A DNA stretch of 64,000 bases from Mangrovimicrobium sp033283265 (GCA_033283265.1 JAWMQN010000004.1:327441-391440); one strand, 5' to 3'; shown: positions 17,156 to 26,505, counted from the stretch's first letter. Notes: a model not told the origin generated them from the letters alone. Made by a program: numbers and translations.

Positions 17156-17566
17156 ATGATGAAACGGACTTCCAGGGGCGCGCTGGCATGCCTGCTCCTC
17201 CTCCTTCTTCCCCCGCTCGCCATTGCCGGCGAAGACAGCACTGAAACAGCAGCCACGCCAGTCGCCGGCGGCAGCGCCACCCGGGTGTTTGTCGATCCCC
17301 AGACCGGCCAGGTCGGCGGCCCGCCCCCCGGGGTGAGCCCGCCCGGGCTGTCGGTGGCGGAGCAGCAGATGCTCAGCCGCTCGCCGCGCGGCCTGCAACA
17401 GCGGACACTGCCCGGCGGTGCCGTATTCGTCGACCTCGAGGGCCGCTTCACCAACATGAGCAGCGCAACGCTAGCGCCGCAGGGCGGGGCGGTGGTGAGT
17501 TGCAGCGACTCGGAAGATGGTGTCACCCACGCCTTGCATGCCGGCGCGGCGGGGGGGGACGAGTAA
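17156..17566 (+). CDS. small exported protein coupled to a metalloprotease-like gene
   Basis: This 136-residue protein has a clear signal peptide (KRTSRGALACLLLLLLPP, cleavage near residue 25). The mature part contains TRVFVDPQTGQVG, a Pro-rich segment and a second element VFVDLEGRFTNMSSA. No known catalytic motif is visible. Its stop overlaps the next start (TAATG), so it is translated together with the secreted protease-like protein. A role as an inhibitor, pro-protein or partner of that protein is possible but unproven. Its ATG codon pair (ATGATG) follows CGAGGTAA. Confidence 0.7.
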   Translation: MMKRTSRGALACLLLLLLPPLAIAGEDSTETAATPVAGGSATRVFVDPQTGQVGGPPPGVSPPGLSVAEQQMLSRSPRGLQQRTLPGGAVFVDLEGRFTNMSSATLAPQGGAVVSCSDSEDGVTHALHAGAAGGDE

Positions 17567-19212
17567 TGGCAGTCCTGATCCGCTACCTGGGCCGCTTACT
17601 GGCTCCAGTTCTTCTCGCTTTGGCAGCTTCGCCGTTGTTCGCCGCAAACTTCGTCATTCTCAACGGCGACGGCGCCGGGGAAGGATTCAACGACCCGACT
17701 CCCGTAGCCCCGGTGGGGGGCAATAGCGGCGCCACCCTCGGCGCGCAGCGCCTGCAGGTGTTCGAGGAGGCAGCGCGCATCTGGGGCGAGGTGCTGAACA
17801 GCAGCGTGCCGATCCGGGTGGAGGCCAACTTCAACGAGATGTCCTGCGGCCCGACTTCCGGGATACTCGGCGGCGCCGGCCCGATTTCGGTGATTCGCGA
17901 TTTCAGCAACGCGCCGCTCGCGTCCACCTGGTATCACATCGCCCTAGCCAACGCGCTGAGCGGTACGGATCTCATTCCGAGCGGCAACGATATACGCGCC
18001 ACCTTCAACAGCGCGCTGGACAACAACGACAGCTGCCTCACGGGCACCAACTGGTATCTCGGCCTCGATCACAACGAAGGCGGCGATATCGACCTGCTGG
18101 CGGTGGTGCTGCACGAGTTCGGCCACGGCCTGGGCTTCTCGTCGCTTATCGACGAGGCGACCGGCAACTGGTTCTACAGTATCCCGGATGCCTACGGCAG
18201 CCTGATCCGCGACAATTCACTGGGGCTGCTGTGGACCCAGATGTCCAGCGTGCAACGCAGGTCCTCCGCGGTAAATGCGGGGAATGTGGTCTGGACCGGC
18301 GCAACGGTGAGCGCTGCCGCGGGCTTCCTCGGCGCGGGCACCGACGGCCAGGGGCGCGTGCTTCTCTATACCCCGAACCCGGTGCAGGCGGGCTCATCGG
18401 TTTCCCACTGGGACCGCAGCGCCACGCCCAACCTGCTGATGGAGCCCTACATTACCAGCGGCCTGCAGGACCTCGACCTCACCGACGAGCAGATGGCTGA
18501 CATAGGTTGGCAGCTCAACGGCCAGCCGGTCTGCGGCAACGGCATACTGGAAGCCGGCGAGCAGTGCGACGGCAGCGATTTCGGCACGGCGAGTTGCGGC
18601 GACTACGGCGGCATCGGCGCCCTGGGCTGTACCAGCGCCTGTACCATCGACAGCAGTTCCTGCGTCGGCAGCGCCTGTAACCTGAATGGCGTCTGCGACG
18701 CCGGCGAGGACTGCAGCACCTGCGGCGACTGTATTTCCGGCCCGATCGCCGGGGCGGTCTGCGGCAACAACATCTGCGAGGCCGGTGACGGCGAAAACTG
18801 CCTGACCTGCCCGAGCGACTGCAACGGCACACAAAGTGGCAAGCCCTCGGGCCGCTTCTGTTGTGGTGCGGAAGGGGGCAGCAACAACGTCGGCTGTGGC
18901 ACTGGCCAGTGCGGCAGCTGCACCACGACCCCGGCGGAATCGCCCGGCACCTACTGCTGTGGCGACAGCCAGTGCGGCGGCGAGGAGACGCCCTTCAGCT
19001 GCGGCCTCGACTGCGGTTCCTGCAGCATCACCGAACTCCCGGAGAGCAGCTGCAGCGACGGTGTGGACAACGACTGTGACGGCGCGATCGACGCGGCGGA
19101 CAGTGATTGCATCAGCAACTCGTGCTCCCCGGAGCGCGGCAAACGCTGTTCCGACAATGTCGACAACGACTGCGACGGTCTGGTCGACGCAGCGGACGAC
19201 GATTGCGCGTAG
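17566..19212 (+). CDS. secreted metalloprotease-like protein with cysteine-rich and MopE-type metal-binding repeats
   Basis: The 548-residue protein has a signal peptide (about 1-26). A catalytic-type domain contains the zinc motif HEFGHGLGF (about 182-190). The third ligand of the usual HExxHxxGxxH is replaced by Ser in HEFGHGLGFSS, so the third ligand must lie elsewhere or activity is lost. After about residue 320 it is cysteine-rich, beginning CGNGILEAGEQCDG in the style of myxobacterial Cys-rich repeats. It ends with two MopE-type repeats (CSDGVDNDCDGAID..., CSDNVDNDCDGLVD...) that probably bind calcium. I chose the ATG that overlaps the upstream stop. Likely secreted or surface-bound. 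Confidence 0.83.
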   Translation: MAVLIRYLGRLLAPVLLALAASPLFAANFVILNGDGAGEGFNDPTPVAPVGGNSGATLGAQRLQVFEEAARIWGEVLNSSVPIRVEANFNEMSCGPTSGILGGAGPISVIRDFSNAPLASTWYHIALANALSGTDLIPSGNDIRATFNSALDNNDSCLTGTNWYLGLDHNEGGDIDLLAVVLHEFGHGLGFSSLIDEATGNWFYSIPDAYGSLIRDNSLGLLWTQMSSVQRRSSAVNAGNVVWTGATVSAAAGFLGAGTDGQGRVLLYTPNPVQAGSSVSHWDRSATPNLLMEPYITSGLQDLDLTDEQMADIGWQLNGQPVCGNGILEAGEQCDGSDFGTASCGDYGGIGALGCTSACTIDSSSCVGSACNLNGVCDAGEDCSTCGDCISGPIAGAVCGNNICEAGDGENCLTCPSDCNGTQSGKPSGRFCCGAEGGSNNVGCGTGQCGSCTTTPAESPGTYCCGDSQCGGEETPFSCGLDCGSCSITELPESSCSDGVDNDCDGAIDAADSDCISNSCSPERGKRCSDNVDNDCDGLVDAADDDCA

Positions 19213-19248
19213 CGTAAAAACCCACGCGTCGGCGCCGCTAGAGCGGCC

Positions 19249-20499
19249 TCAGCACAGCCGGTGCACCCGCACCGGCAAACTGCTGTAGGCGAAGTGGAAA
19301 TAGCTGGGCCGCAGCACCGCCCCCTCGAGGTCGAAGCTGTAGTCCTCCACCCGCTCGAGGAATTCCTCCACCAGCACGCGGATCTGCAGCCGCGCGATGT
19401 GCAGCCCGAGGCAGTGGTTGCGGCCCATGCCGAAGGCGAGCTGCTTGCGCAGGCGGCGGTTCCAGATGAATTCCTCGGCGTTGTCGAACTCGCGCTCGTC
19501 GCGGTTGGCGCAGCAGATCAGCCCGGCCACCCGCTGCCCCGCTTTCATCGCCACCCCGGCGATTTCGCAGTCCTCGTGGATGGTGCGCATGAACCACTGC
19601 GCCGGGGCGCAGAAGCGCAGCATTTCCTCGGTGGCGGTGATCGCATTGGCCGCGAGGTCCTGGCGCAGCTCGGCCAGCTGTTGCGGCCGGCGGGCCAGTT
19701 CCAGCAGGCCCTGGCCGGCGACCTTGCCGGGCGTCTCGGTGTTGGCGATGAAGGCGCAGGTGAGTTCGTCGGAGATCTCGGCGTCGGTCAGCGGGCGGCC
19801 GCTGTCGCGCAGGCGCAGCTGGATCAGGCCGTCGAACAGCGGCGAGCTGCCGTCGGCCCCCGCCGCCCGGCGGCGGGCGATGGAGGGCAGCATGAAGCGC
19901 TGCATGCGTGCGAACAGCTGGGCGTTGTCGATGCCGCCGCGCTCCGGGTCGTAGGCGGTGGTGGCGTTGACGGTCTCCAGAATGTCCCCGGCCTGGGCCG
20001 GGTCGATCTCGAACAGGCGGCAGGTGAGCAGGGCGCTGAGCATGCCGCCGTAGTCGAGGAAGAAGTCGAACCCGCCTCGCGGCAGGTGCCTGTCGAGCAG
20101 GGCCCGGGTTGTCTCGCGGGCAAAGGTTTCCAGTTCTGCGACCCCCTTCGGCGTGAAGGGCTGAGCGTGGGCGCGGCGGATATCCTCGTAGTAGGGCGAG
20201 TGCAGCAGGGTCATCGGCGCCAGCGGGTCGAGGGAGGCCCAGGCCGGCTTGCCCCGGTGGTGCTGGCGCAGCACCTCGGGCATGGGGATGGAGGACTCGG
20301 TGGCGACCAGCGCGTTGCCCCGGTGCTGCAGCATGTCCTCGATGTCGGCGAAGCGCGACAGCCAGTAGGTGTCGTACTGCGGTGTGTAGTACACCGGCTG
20401 CTCTTCGCGCAGCCGGCGGTAGTAGGGGAAGGGGTTGGACATCACCGCGAGGTCGAAGGGGTCGTAGCCGATGTCATCGGCAGGCTGCTGGTCTGTCAC
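19249..20499 (-). CDS. cytochrome P450 (second, soluble bacterial type)
   Basis: The 416-residue P450 lacks a membrane anchor. It has ExxR (Glu292, Arg295) and the haem loop FGMGRNHCLG with Cys363. The I-helix reads IANTETPGK, where the usual Ala/Gly-Gly-x-x-Thr becomes Ala252-Asn-Thr-Glu-Thr256; the Asn is a variant worth noting. It is the last gene of the minus-strand operon with dienelactone hydrolase, MDR reductase, MFS transporter, PQQ dehydrogenase, a DUF7064-like protein and a CPT-like kinase. No ferredoxin gene is adjacent. The substrate is unknown. Confidence 0.92.
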   Translation of the reverse strand: MTDQQPADDIGYDPFDLAVMSNPFPYYRRLREEQPVYYTPQYDTYWLSRFADIEDMLQHRGNALVATESSIPMPEVLRQHHRGKPAWASLDPLAPMTLLHSPYYEDIRRAHAQPFTPKGVAELETFARETTRALLDRHLPRGGFDFFLDYGGMLSALLTCRLFEIDPAQAGDILETVNATTAYDPERGGIDNAQLFARMQRFMLPSIARRRAAGADGSSPLFDGLIQLRLRDSGRPLTDAEISDELTCAFIANTETPGKVAGQGLLELARRPQQLAELRQDLAANAITATEEMLRFCAPAQWFMRTIHEDCEIAGVAMKAGQRVAGLICCANRDEREFDNAEEFIWNRRLRKQLAFGMGRNHCLGLHIARLQIRVLVEEFLERVEDYSFDLEGAVLRPSYFHFAYSSLPVRVHRLC

Positions 20500-20566
20500 T
20501 GCAATTACCCCTCCGCGTGTCCTGTGTCGGGGTGCTCCCCCCTGTTATTGCGCTGGCGGGCCCGCC

Positions 20567-21250
20567 TCAGCCCTGGGCGAATTTCTCCCGCAGGCGCTCG
20601 AAGGCCGTTCCCGGCCCCTCGGCCAGGCGCTGCTCAATCAGTCCGCAGACCGCCTCCGGGTCGTGGTCGTTGGTATTGATCTCGAGATCGTACTCGCCGG
20701 CCGCGTAGCTCGCCTCGTAGAACCAGGGTCGCAGGCGGTTGAGGCGCTCGATGATGGCGCGCATCGGGTCGTCCTGGGCGAAATCCGCGGTGGGCATTTT
20801 CTTGTCCATCTTGCGCTGCTCGACGCGCTGCTGCAGCACCTCGATCGGCGGCTTCAGCGAGACGAACAGCACCGGCAGGCCCTGCAGGCGCTGGACACAG
20901 TCCTGCACGATCGGCGGGTCGGCCAGGGCGATGTGGTCGAGGATAATATTGCAGCCGGCGCGGGAGGCCGCCGCGGCCCACTCGTGGAAGACGTTGAAGC
21001 CCTTCATGCCCCACTCGCCGAAGCGCCACTTGAGGTCGCCATCGGGTTTGCTCGCATCCATGGGCACCGCCTGGAAGCCCTCGGCGCTGCGCGGACCGTG
21101 GTGGCCGAACTTCGCCGGGAAGGTACCGGCGAGGAAGTGATCGATGCCGTAGAGCAGCCAGAAATCCTCCGAGCGCTTGGCGAACAGCTCGCAGGTGGTG
21201 GATTTGCCGGAACCGGAAGTCCCGCTGACGATGATGATCTGCCCGGCCAC
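20567..21250 (-). CDS. CPT-like P-loop kinase (chloramphenicol phosphotransferase family)
   Basis: The 227-residue protein starts with a Walker A loop in SGTSGSGKSTTCE (about 9-21). It continues with DHFLAG, the layout of the chloramphenicol phosphotransferase-like family, which transfers ATP phosphate to a small-molecule hydroxyl. The later ILDHIALADP segment and the LFVSLKPP strand agree with that fold. Its operon contains oxidative catabolic genes and no resistance context, so a pathway intermediate is a more likely substrate than an antibiotic. The start is GTG at 21250, six bases after GGAG. Confidence 0.8.
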   Translation of the reverse strand: MAGQIIIVSGTSGSGKSTTCELFAKRSEDFWLLYGIDHFLAGTFPAKFGHHGPRSAEGFQAVPMDASKPDGDLKWRFGEWGMKGFNVFHEWAAAASRAGCNIILDHIALADPPIVQDCVQRLQGLPVLFVSLKPPIEVLQQRVEQRKMDKKMPTADFAQDDPMRAIIERLNRLRPWFYEASYAAGEYDLEINTNDHDPEAVCGLIEQRLAEGPGTAFERLREKFAQG

Positions 21251-21260
21251 GTAACGCTCC

Positions 21261-22202
21261 TTAATTGCCCGATCCGAGTTCGATATCGCCGCGCGCGATC
21301 TGCCGGTAGCGCATGGCGGGGGTGAATTCCTGGTTGTCGCCCCAGTGGGTCTGGCCGTCCATCTGCCATTCCAGCAGCGACCAGATCACCGTGTGGTCGG
21401 TGTAGCCGACGAAGACGAAGCCCTCGTCGATTTTTCCCGTGGCGCGCATGTTGCGGCCGAGCTTGTCGGTGGCTTCGAAGACCACGGTTTTCGGCCCGTT
21501 GGCGTGGTAGTCCTCGATGTAGCGCACGCCGGAGGCGAGGCTGGCCAGCTCGCCGTCGCGGTAGAGGTAGCCGCCGATCACACTCTGCTCGCGGCCCTTG
21601 CCCATGGCGATGGCGTGGAAGGAGCTCTGGGCGGCGATGCCCCAGAAGTAGCCGCCGCTGGCGAGGGAGGCGTAGTCCCGCTTGCCGAAGGAAGTGTCGC
21701 GCATGGAGAAGCAGTTGACCTCGAAGGTCTCGCCGAGACTGCGCAAGGTGCCGGTCAGGCGGCCGGGCTGCTCGATGTGGAATTTCGCCGTGGCGCTCTG
21801 CCCAGCGTCGCCGGTTTTCAGTTCGTGCAGGGGGCCGATGGCGTTCCACTCCAGCTCGAAGGCGAGGTCGTCGTGGTCGTAGCTCAGCGAATAGCGCTGC
21901 AGCGGTTCGAGCACTTTCACCGTCAGCGAGTTGTTCGCGCGCATGTCGAATTTTTGCTGCCCCGGCGGCAGGGCCTGCAGGTGGGCCCAGTTGTAGTGGC
22001 GGCAGTCGTAGGTGTTGAGGCCGCTGGCATCCCACAGGATGGGGCCGCCGTTGAGCATGTGCATGTTGGGACGGAAGTAGTACTGGATCATACCGTGGAT
22101 GCGGCGCTCCGGGATGGTCATGGAGAACCAGACGCTCTCGTTCCAGTAGGGGCTGTCGCTGGGCTCGTCGCAAAAACGATCCGCCGCGGGTAAATCCTGC
22201 AT
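21261..22202 (-). CDS. DUF7064/DUF7065-like beta-sandwich protein (cytoplasmic copy)
   Basis: The 313-residue protein lacks a signal peptide. It has two beta-rich halves: an N-terminal part with ESVWFSMTIPERRIHGMIQYYFRP and VLEPLQRYSLSYD, and a C-terminal part with WGIAAQSSFHAIAMG and VIGGYLYRDGE. This organisation resembles the hydroxyneurosporene-synthase/tocopherol-cyclase-like lipocalin folds grouped under DUF7064/7065; I make this assignment from memory of the pattern. A Tat-exported relative lies at 32156-33301. Ten bases separate it from the CPT-like kinase, indicating cotranscription. It may bind or isomerise a hydrophobic substrate, but the function is unknown. Confidence 0.65.
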   Translation of the reverse strand: MQDLPAADRFCDEPSDSPYWNESVWFSMTIPERRIHGMIQYYFRPNMHMLNGGPILWDASGLNTYDCRHYNWAHLQALPPGQQKFDMRANNSLTVKVLEPLQRYSLSYDHDDLAFELEWNAIGPLHELKTGDAGQSATAKFHIEQPGRLTGTLRSLGETFEVNCFSMRDTSFGKRDYASLASGGYFWGIAAQSSFHAIAMGKGREQSVIGGYLYRDGELASLASGVRYIEDYHANGPKTVVFEATDKLGRNMRATGKIDEGFVFVGYTDHTVIWSLLEWQMDGQTHWGDNQEFTPAMRYRQIARGDIELGSGN

Positions 22203-22225
22203 GGCTGTGTCCTGCTTTTTGTTAC

Positions 22226-24136
22226 TCAGTCGCGGCGCAATTTGTAGGCGATGACCATGTCGCTGATGTCGCCGCCGAACATGCTGTGGCCGCCGGCGGC
22301 GATCACGATGTACTGCTCGTTGTCGATCTCATAGGTGACCGGCACCGAGTTGCCCGAGGCCGGCAGGTTGATTTCCCACAGTTCCTGGCCGGTTTCCACG
22401 TCGTAGGCGCGCATGGCATTGTCGGTGGAGTAGCCGATGAACACCAGCTTGCCGGCGGTGACCAGCGCGCTGCCGGCGCCGGGGGCGCCGAGGTCGATGT
22501 CCAGCGGCAGCGGGGCGAGCTCGCGGATACTGCCCAGGGGCACCTCCCAGACGATGCGCCGCTTCACCAGGTCCACCGCCGTCAGCGCGGCCCAGGGCGG
22601 CTCGGAGCAGGGCGCGCCCAGCGGCGAAAACATCTGGTCGATCTCGAAGGCGTAGTCGGAACCGGCGTTCTCGAATACCAGGTTGCCGCGGCCCTCCACC
22701 AGCATGCCTTTGATGTGCCCGGCTTTCTCGCGCGGGATCAGGCTGATGATGCCGGGCACCCGGTTGGTGGGAATGACCATGATATGGCTGTCCGGGTGCC
22801 AGGCGCCGCCGCCCCAGTTGGGGCCGCCGCCGGCGCCGGGCATGAATATCGTGCCCTGCTCGCTGGGCGGGGTATAGATGGGGCCATCACGGTACTGCAG
22901 CGCGGTGCGGCGGCAGGCGGATTCGTCCAGCGGGGTAAAGCCCCAGACATCGTCCGGGGAGAAGCCCAGGGGCATTACCGCGGGCATGTCGGGGAAGGGC
23001 TGGGTAGGGGAGAGTACTTCGCCGGGCACCGCGCCGCCCTGCGGTACCGGGCGTTCCTCGATGGCCACCAGCGGCTCGCCGGTGGCGCGATCGAAAACGA
23101 AGATCAGCCCCATCTTGGTCAGCTGCACCAGGGCGGGCACCGGGCCTTCGTAGGTGGGGTAATCGATGAGGATCGGCCGGGTGGGCAGGTCGTAGTCGAA
23201 CACGTTGTGGTGCACCAGCTGCTGGTGCCAGGCCACTTTGCCGGTCGCGCCGTGCAGGGCCACCACCGAGGTGGCGTAGTGGTTGTCGCCGGGGCGGTTG
23301 CCGCCGTAGAAATCGTCGGAGCTGCTGGTGGTGGGCAGGTAGACCAGCCCGAGTTTCTGGTCGACCGCCATCGAACTCCAGACGTTCGACTGGCCGTAAC
23401 GCTCGGTGCCCTTGCCCCAGCTGGCCATCGCCGGGTCGTTCGGGTCGCGCGGCACCGGGTCGAACTCCCAGAGGAATTCGCCGCTGCGGGCGTGGTAGGC
23501 GAGCACCCGGCCGCTCGGCGCCTGGGCCCGCTGGTTGTCGGCGACCGAGGAGCCGACCACGACCACGTCGCCAACCACCGCCGGGTCGGAGCTGGCCGCT
23601 ACCTCGCCGACGAACAGCTCGGGGATGTTGGAGTGCATCTGCACCTCGCCGTCCTCGCCGAAGTCGCGGCAGAGGGTGCCCTCGCGGGCGTCGATGGCGA
23701 CCAGCTTGTAATCGTCGGTGCCGAGGATCAGGCGCGACTGGCAGTGCCGGCCCGCTGCCGCCTGCGGGTCCTGCCAGTGGGCCACGCCGCGGCATTTCTT
23801 GGTCAGGGCGGGGCTGTCGCCGGGGCGAAATTCCCAGCGCTTCTCGCCGCTGGCCGGGTCGAGGGCGATGAGGCGGCGATTGGGCGTGCAGACGATCAGG
23901 TTGCCGTCGATCAGCCGCGGGTGGTCCTCGAAGGCGAACAGGCCCTGGAAGTCGCGCCCGGGCATGTCGCCGGTGCGGTAGGTCCAGGCGTGTTCGAGGT
24001 CGTTGACATTGTTGCGGTGGATCTTCTTCAGCGGCGAGTACTTGGTCCCGCTCTGGAAATTGTCCACCTCGGCATGCGACGCGCTGGTGCAGAGCAGGGC
24101 GAGACCTGCGGCGAGTATCCGGGCCAGGTGCGTCAC
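22226..24136 (-). CDS. PQQ-dependent dehydrogenase (quinoprotein, periplasmic)
   Basis: The 636-residue protein has a signal peptide (cleavage near residue 22) and an eight-bladed propeller typical of membrane-type glucose/quinate quinoproteins. Conserved blocks are KYSPLKKIHRNNVNDLEHAWTYRTGD at the start and LVTAGKLVFIGYSTDNAMRAYD near the end, with blade Trp-docking repeats (GEKRWEF, GEFLWEF, GQELWEI). It lacks both the N-terminal membrane domain of mGDH and a haem c domain, so an external acceptor is required. It would oxidise an alcohol or aldehyde in the periplasm. The GTG start overlaps the MFS stop (GTGA). PQQ synthesis genes are not in the window. Confidence 0.9.
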   Translation of the reverse strand: MTHLARILAAGLALLCTSASHAEVDNFQSGTKYSPLKKIHRNNVNDLEHAWTYRTGDMPGRDFQGLFAFEDHPRLIDGNLIVCTPNRRLIALDPASGEKRWEFRPGDSPALTKKCRGVAHWQDPQAAAGRHCQSRLILGTDDYKLVAIDAREGTLCRDFGEDGEVQMHSNIPELFVGEVAASSDPAVVGDVVVVGSSVADNQRAQAPSGRVLAYHARSGEFLWEFDPVPRDPNDPAMASWGKGTERYGQSNVWSSMAVDQKLGLVYLPTTSSSDDFYGGNRPGDNHYATSVVALHGATGKVAWHQQLVHHNVFDYDLPTRPILIDYPTYEGPVPALVQLTKMGLIFVFDRATGEPLVAIEERPVPQGGAVPGEVLSPTQPFPDMPAVMPLGFSPDDVWGFTPLDESACRRTALQYRDGPIYTPPSEQGTIFMPGAGGGPNWGGGAWHPDSHIMVIPTNRVPGIISLIPREKAGHIKGMLVEGRGNLVFENAGSDYAFEIDQMFSPLGAPCSEPPWAALTAVDLVKRRIVWEVPLGSIRELAPLPLDIDLGAPGAGSALVTAGKLVFIGYSTDNAMRAYDVETGQELWEINLPASGNSVPVTYEIDNEQYIVIAAGGHSMFGGDISDMVIAYKLRRD

Positions 24137-25383
24137 GGTGTCGCTACCTCGGCGAGGGTTCCCGGCCGGCCGCGCAGGCGGCCCAGCCAGAGGAAGCAGA
24201 AAGAGCCGACAAACACGGCAGTTCCGGCGACGCTCATGTACAGGCTGAAGCTGTCGCTGATGCTGAGCGTGTAGCTGAGCAGGGTCGAGCCGGCACCGAT
24301 GGCCATGCCGACGGCGCTGAGCAGCAGGCCGATAACACTGCTGTAGATCGCCATGGGGAAATACTGGGCGGTGGCGTAGGCCAGCACGTCGGCCTCGCCG
24401 CCGAAGGAGAAGCCGATCAGCGCGACGGCCAGGGCCAGCAGGCCCAGCGGGGCGTCGCCGCTGGAGAGGATGAACAGGCCCAGCGCCGGCAGGCCCATGA
24501 CGATGGCCGAGACGATGTGGGTGGGAAAGCGATCCAGCGCCACCCCGGCGGCGAAGCGGCCGAACAGCACGCCGCCGGCGAACACCGAGACCATGTAGCC
24601 GGCCTGCATCGGCGTCACCCCGTGCTCCTGCAGCATCAGCTTGATCTGCGAGTAGGCGAGGGCGTGGGGCGTGCTGCAGAGGAAGGCGCCGGCCAGCAGG
24701 GCCCAGAAGGCCGGGTGGCGGACGATTTCCGCGTAGTCCTTTTTCGCGTGACGCTGCCGGCGCTGTGCCGCCATCACCACGCGGTCCTGCCGCGGCAGCA
24801 GGAGCAGGGTGATGACCCCGAGCACGGCGGAAAACACCGCCAGCACCTGGTAGCCCGCGCGCCAGCCGAAGGCCTCGTTGAAGCCGGTCAGGGCGGGGCT
24901 GGCCAGGGCGCCGACCACCGCCGGCCCGCAGGCGCAGATGGCCAGGGCGAGGCCGCGGCTGGCGTTGAAGGCCTGGGCGACGACACGGCAGTAGACCGCG
25001 GTGGTGGTGCCGATACAGAACAGGGTCTGCAGCAGGATCAGCGCGTAGAAGACCTTGATGTCGCCCTGCAGCATGCTCAGCAGGACCAGGCTCACCGGGT
25101 AGCCGATGATCCCGGACAGGGCCACCGCGCGCACGCCGAAGAGATCGGTCAGCCGGCCGGCGACGGGAATCAGCACCAGGGTGACCAGCGACAGGGTGCC
25201 CATCAGGGCGAAGGCGGCCTTGCTCCAGCCGAAGCTATCCAGCAGGTAGGGGCCGAAAATGCTGGTGACGTAGGCGTTCAGGGACATCCCCGCACTCAGG
25301 CCCACGGTGGCGGCGGCCAGCGGGCGCCAGCCGCGGCGGAACTCGCCCCAGTAATCGCCGCCGCTTACGCTCGCGTCATTCAC
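24133..25383 (-). CDS. MFS transporter
   Basis: This 416-residue protein has about 12 membrane helices and an MFS motif-A-like loop after helix 2 (GRLTDLFGVRAV, about 75-86). A second copy sits at the start of the second half (GRFAAGVALDRF). It resembles the oxalate/formate-antiporter-like and monocarboxylate-type MFS group. In the catabolic operon it probably imports the substrate or exports an intermediate. The GTG start overlaps the stop of the MDR gene, and its own stop overlaps the start of the PQQ dehydrogenase. Confidence 0.9.
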   Translation of the reverse strand: MNDASVSGGDYWGEFRRGWRPLAAATVGLSAGMSLNAYVTSIFGPYLLDSFGWSKAAFALMGTLSLVTLVLIPVAGRLTDLFGVRAVALSGIIGYPVSLVLLSMLQGDIKVFYALILLQTLFCIGTTTAVYCRVVAQAFNASRGLALAICACGPAVVGALASPALTGFNEAFGWRAGYQVLAVFSAVLGVITLLLLPRQDRVVMAAQRRQRHAKKDYAEIVRHPAFWALLAGAFLCSTPHALAYSQIKLMLQEHGVTPMQAGYMVSVFAGGVLFGRFAAGVALDRFPTHIVSAIVMGLPALGLFILSSGDAPLGLLALAVALIGFSFGGEADVLAYATAQYFPMAIYSSVIGLLLSAVGMAIGAGSTLLSYTLSISDSFSLYMSVAGTAVFVGSFCFLWLGRLRGRPGTLAEVATP

Positions 25384-26374
25384 TGGCTTGCTCCACGCTC
25401 ACGACGATCTTGCCGAACTGGGTGTTGCTCTCCAGGTGGCGGTAGGCGGCGACGATTTCCGCCAGCGGGAAGGTGCTGTCGACCAGCGGGCGCAGCGCGC
25501 CGCTGGCGAGGCCCTGGTAGATGTAGTCGATCGCCGCCTCGCGCACGGCCGGGTCGAGGAACAGCTCGTAGGCGGCGTAGCCGCGCAGGGAGATGCAGTG
25601 GTACATCACCGCCTGCAGGGCGATGGTCGCCTCCTCCCCGGCCAGCGCGCCGTAGACGATCAGCATGCCGCGCGGCGCAACGGCGCTGAGCAGCTGCGCC
25701 AGCGGCTGGCCGCCGACGGCGTCGAACACCAGCCGCGCACCCAGGCCGCCGGTGTACTCGCGCACCTTCTCCGCGACATTTTCCTCGTCGCTGACGATCA
25801 CCTTGGCGGCGCCCTGCTCGAGCAGCGCCGCGGCCTTGCCGCGCCCGCGGGTCACCGCGATGGGTATCGCGCCGGCGGCGTTGGCAATCTGGATCGCGGC
25901 GAGGCCGACGGAGGAGGAAGCGGCGGTGATGACCACGTGGTCGCCGGCGCTGACCTGGCCGGCGTAGACCAGGGCGTAGGCGGTGAGGTACTGCATCCAG
26001 GTGGCCGCCGCGCTGACCATGTCCTGGCCCTCGGGAATGCGCACCAGCATGTTCGCCGGGTAGAGGATCTCCTCGCCGCAGGTGCCGTACCGGGCCATGT
26101 CCAGCCCCGGCAGCACGGCCACCCGGTCGCCGACGGCGAGCTCGCTGACCCCTTCGCCCAGCGCGTCGATAATGCCGGCGGCTTCATAGCCTATGGTGGA
26201 GGGCAGGGGCGGCGCGCCGAAACCGCCGCTGCGGTACATCGACTCGACCCGGTTGAGGCCGATGGCCCGGACCGCAATGCGCACTTCGCCGGGGCCGGGT
26301 TGCGGCCGCGGGAGTTCATCGAGGCGCAGCACGTCGGCTGCGCCGTGTTGGTGAAACCTGACAGTCTTTATCAT
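25376..26374 (-). CDS. zinc-free MDR oxidoreductase (quinone-oxidoreductase-like)
   Basis: This 332-residue medium-chain reductase has a GroES-like N-terminal domain and a Rossmann domain with ASSSVGLAAIQIANAAGA (about 152-168), the NADPH-binding loop of the quinone-oxidoreductase branch. The zinc ligands of alcohol dehydrogenases (Cys-His pair and the four-Cys lobe) are missing. It should reduce an enone, quinone or C=C bond. It lies between dienelactone hydrolase and MFS genes in the operon. Confidence 0.9.
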   Translation of the reverse strand: MIKTVRFHQHGAADVLRLDELPRPQPGPGEVRIAVRAIGLNRVESMYRSGGFGAPPLPSTIGYEAAGIIDALGEGVSELAVGDRVAVLPGLDMARYGTCGEEILYPANMLVRIPEGQDMVSAAATWMQYLTAYALVYAGQVSAGDHVVITAASSSVGLAAIQIANAAGAIPIAVTRGRGKAAALLEQGAAKVIVSDEENVAEKVREYTGGLGARLVFDAVGGQPLAQLLSAVAPRGMLIVYGALAGEEATIALQAVMYHCISLRGYAAYELFLDPAVREAAIDYIYQGLASGALRPLVDSTFPLAEIVAAYRHLESNTQFGKIVVSVEQASE

Positions 26375-26505
26375 TATGGTTCTTTGTGTCGCGCTACAAG
26401 GGCGCGGAAATCGCGACAGTCTACGCTAGCAAGCCGCCACAGGGCGGTCAATTGCAGGCCCGGTTCCCAGCGGCAACCGGGCTTGCTTGGGGCGGTAAAT
26501 ACGCC

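Noticed and set aside
19213..19248. GCCGCT/AGCGGC stem between the protease-like gene and the P450 gene
   Set aside because: The stem is short, the loop is only two bases and no T-tract follows on either strand, so I do not call a terminator.
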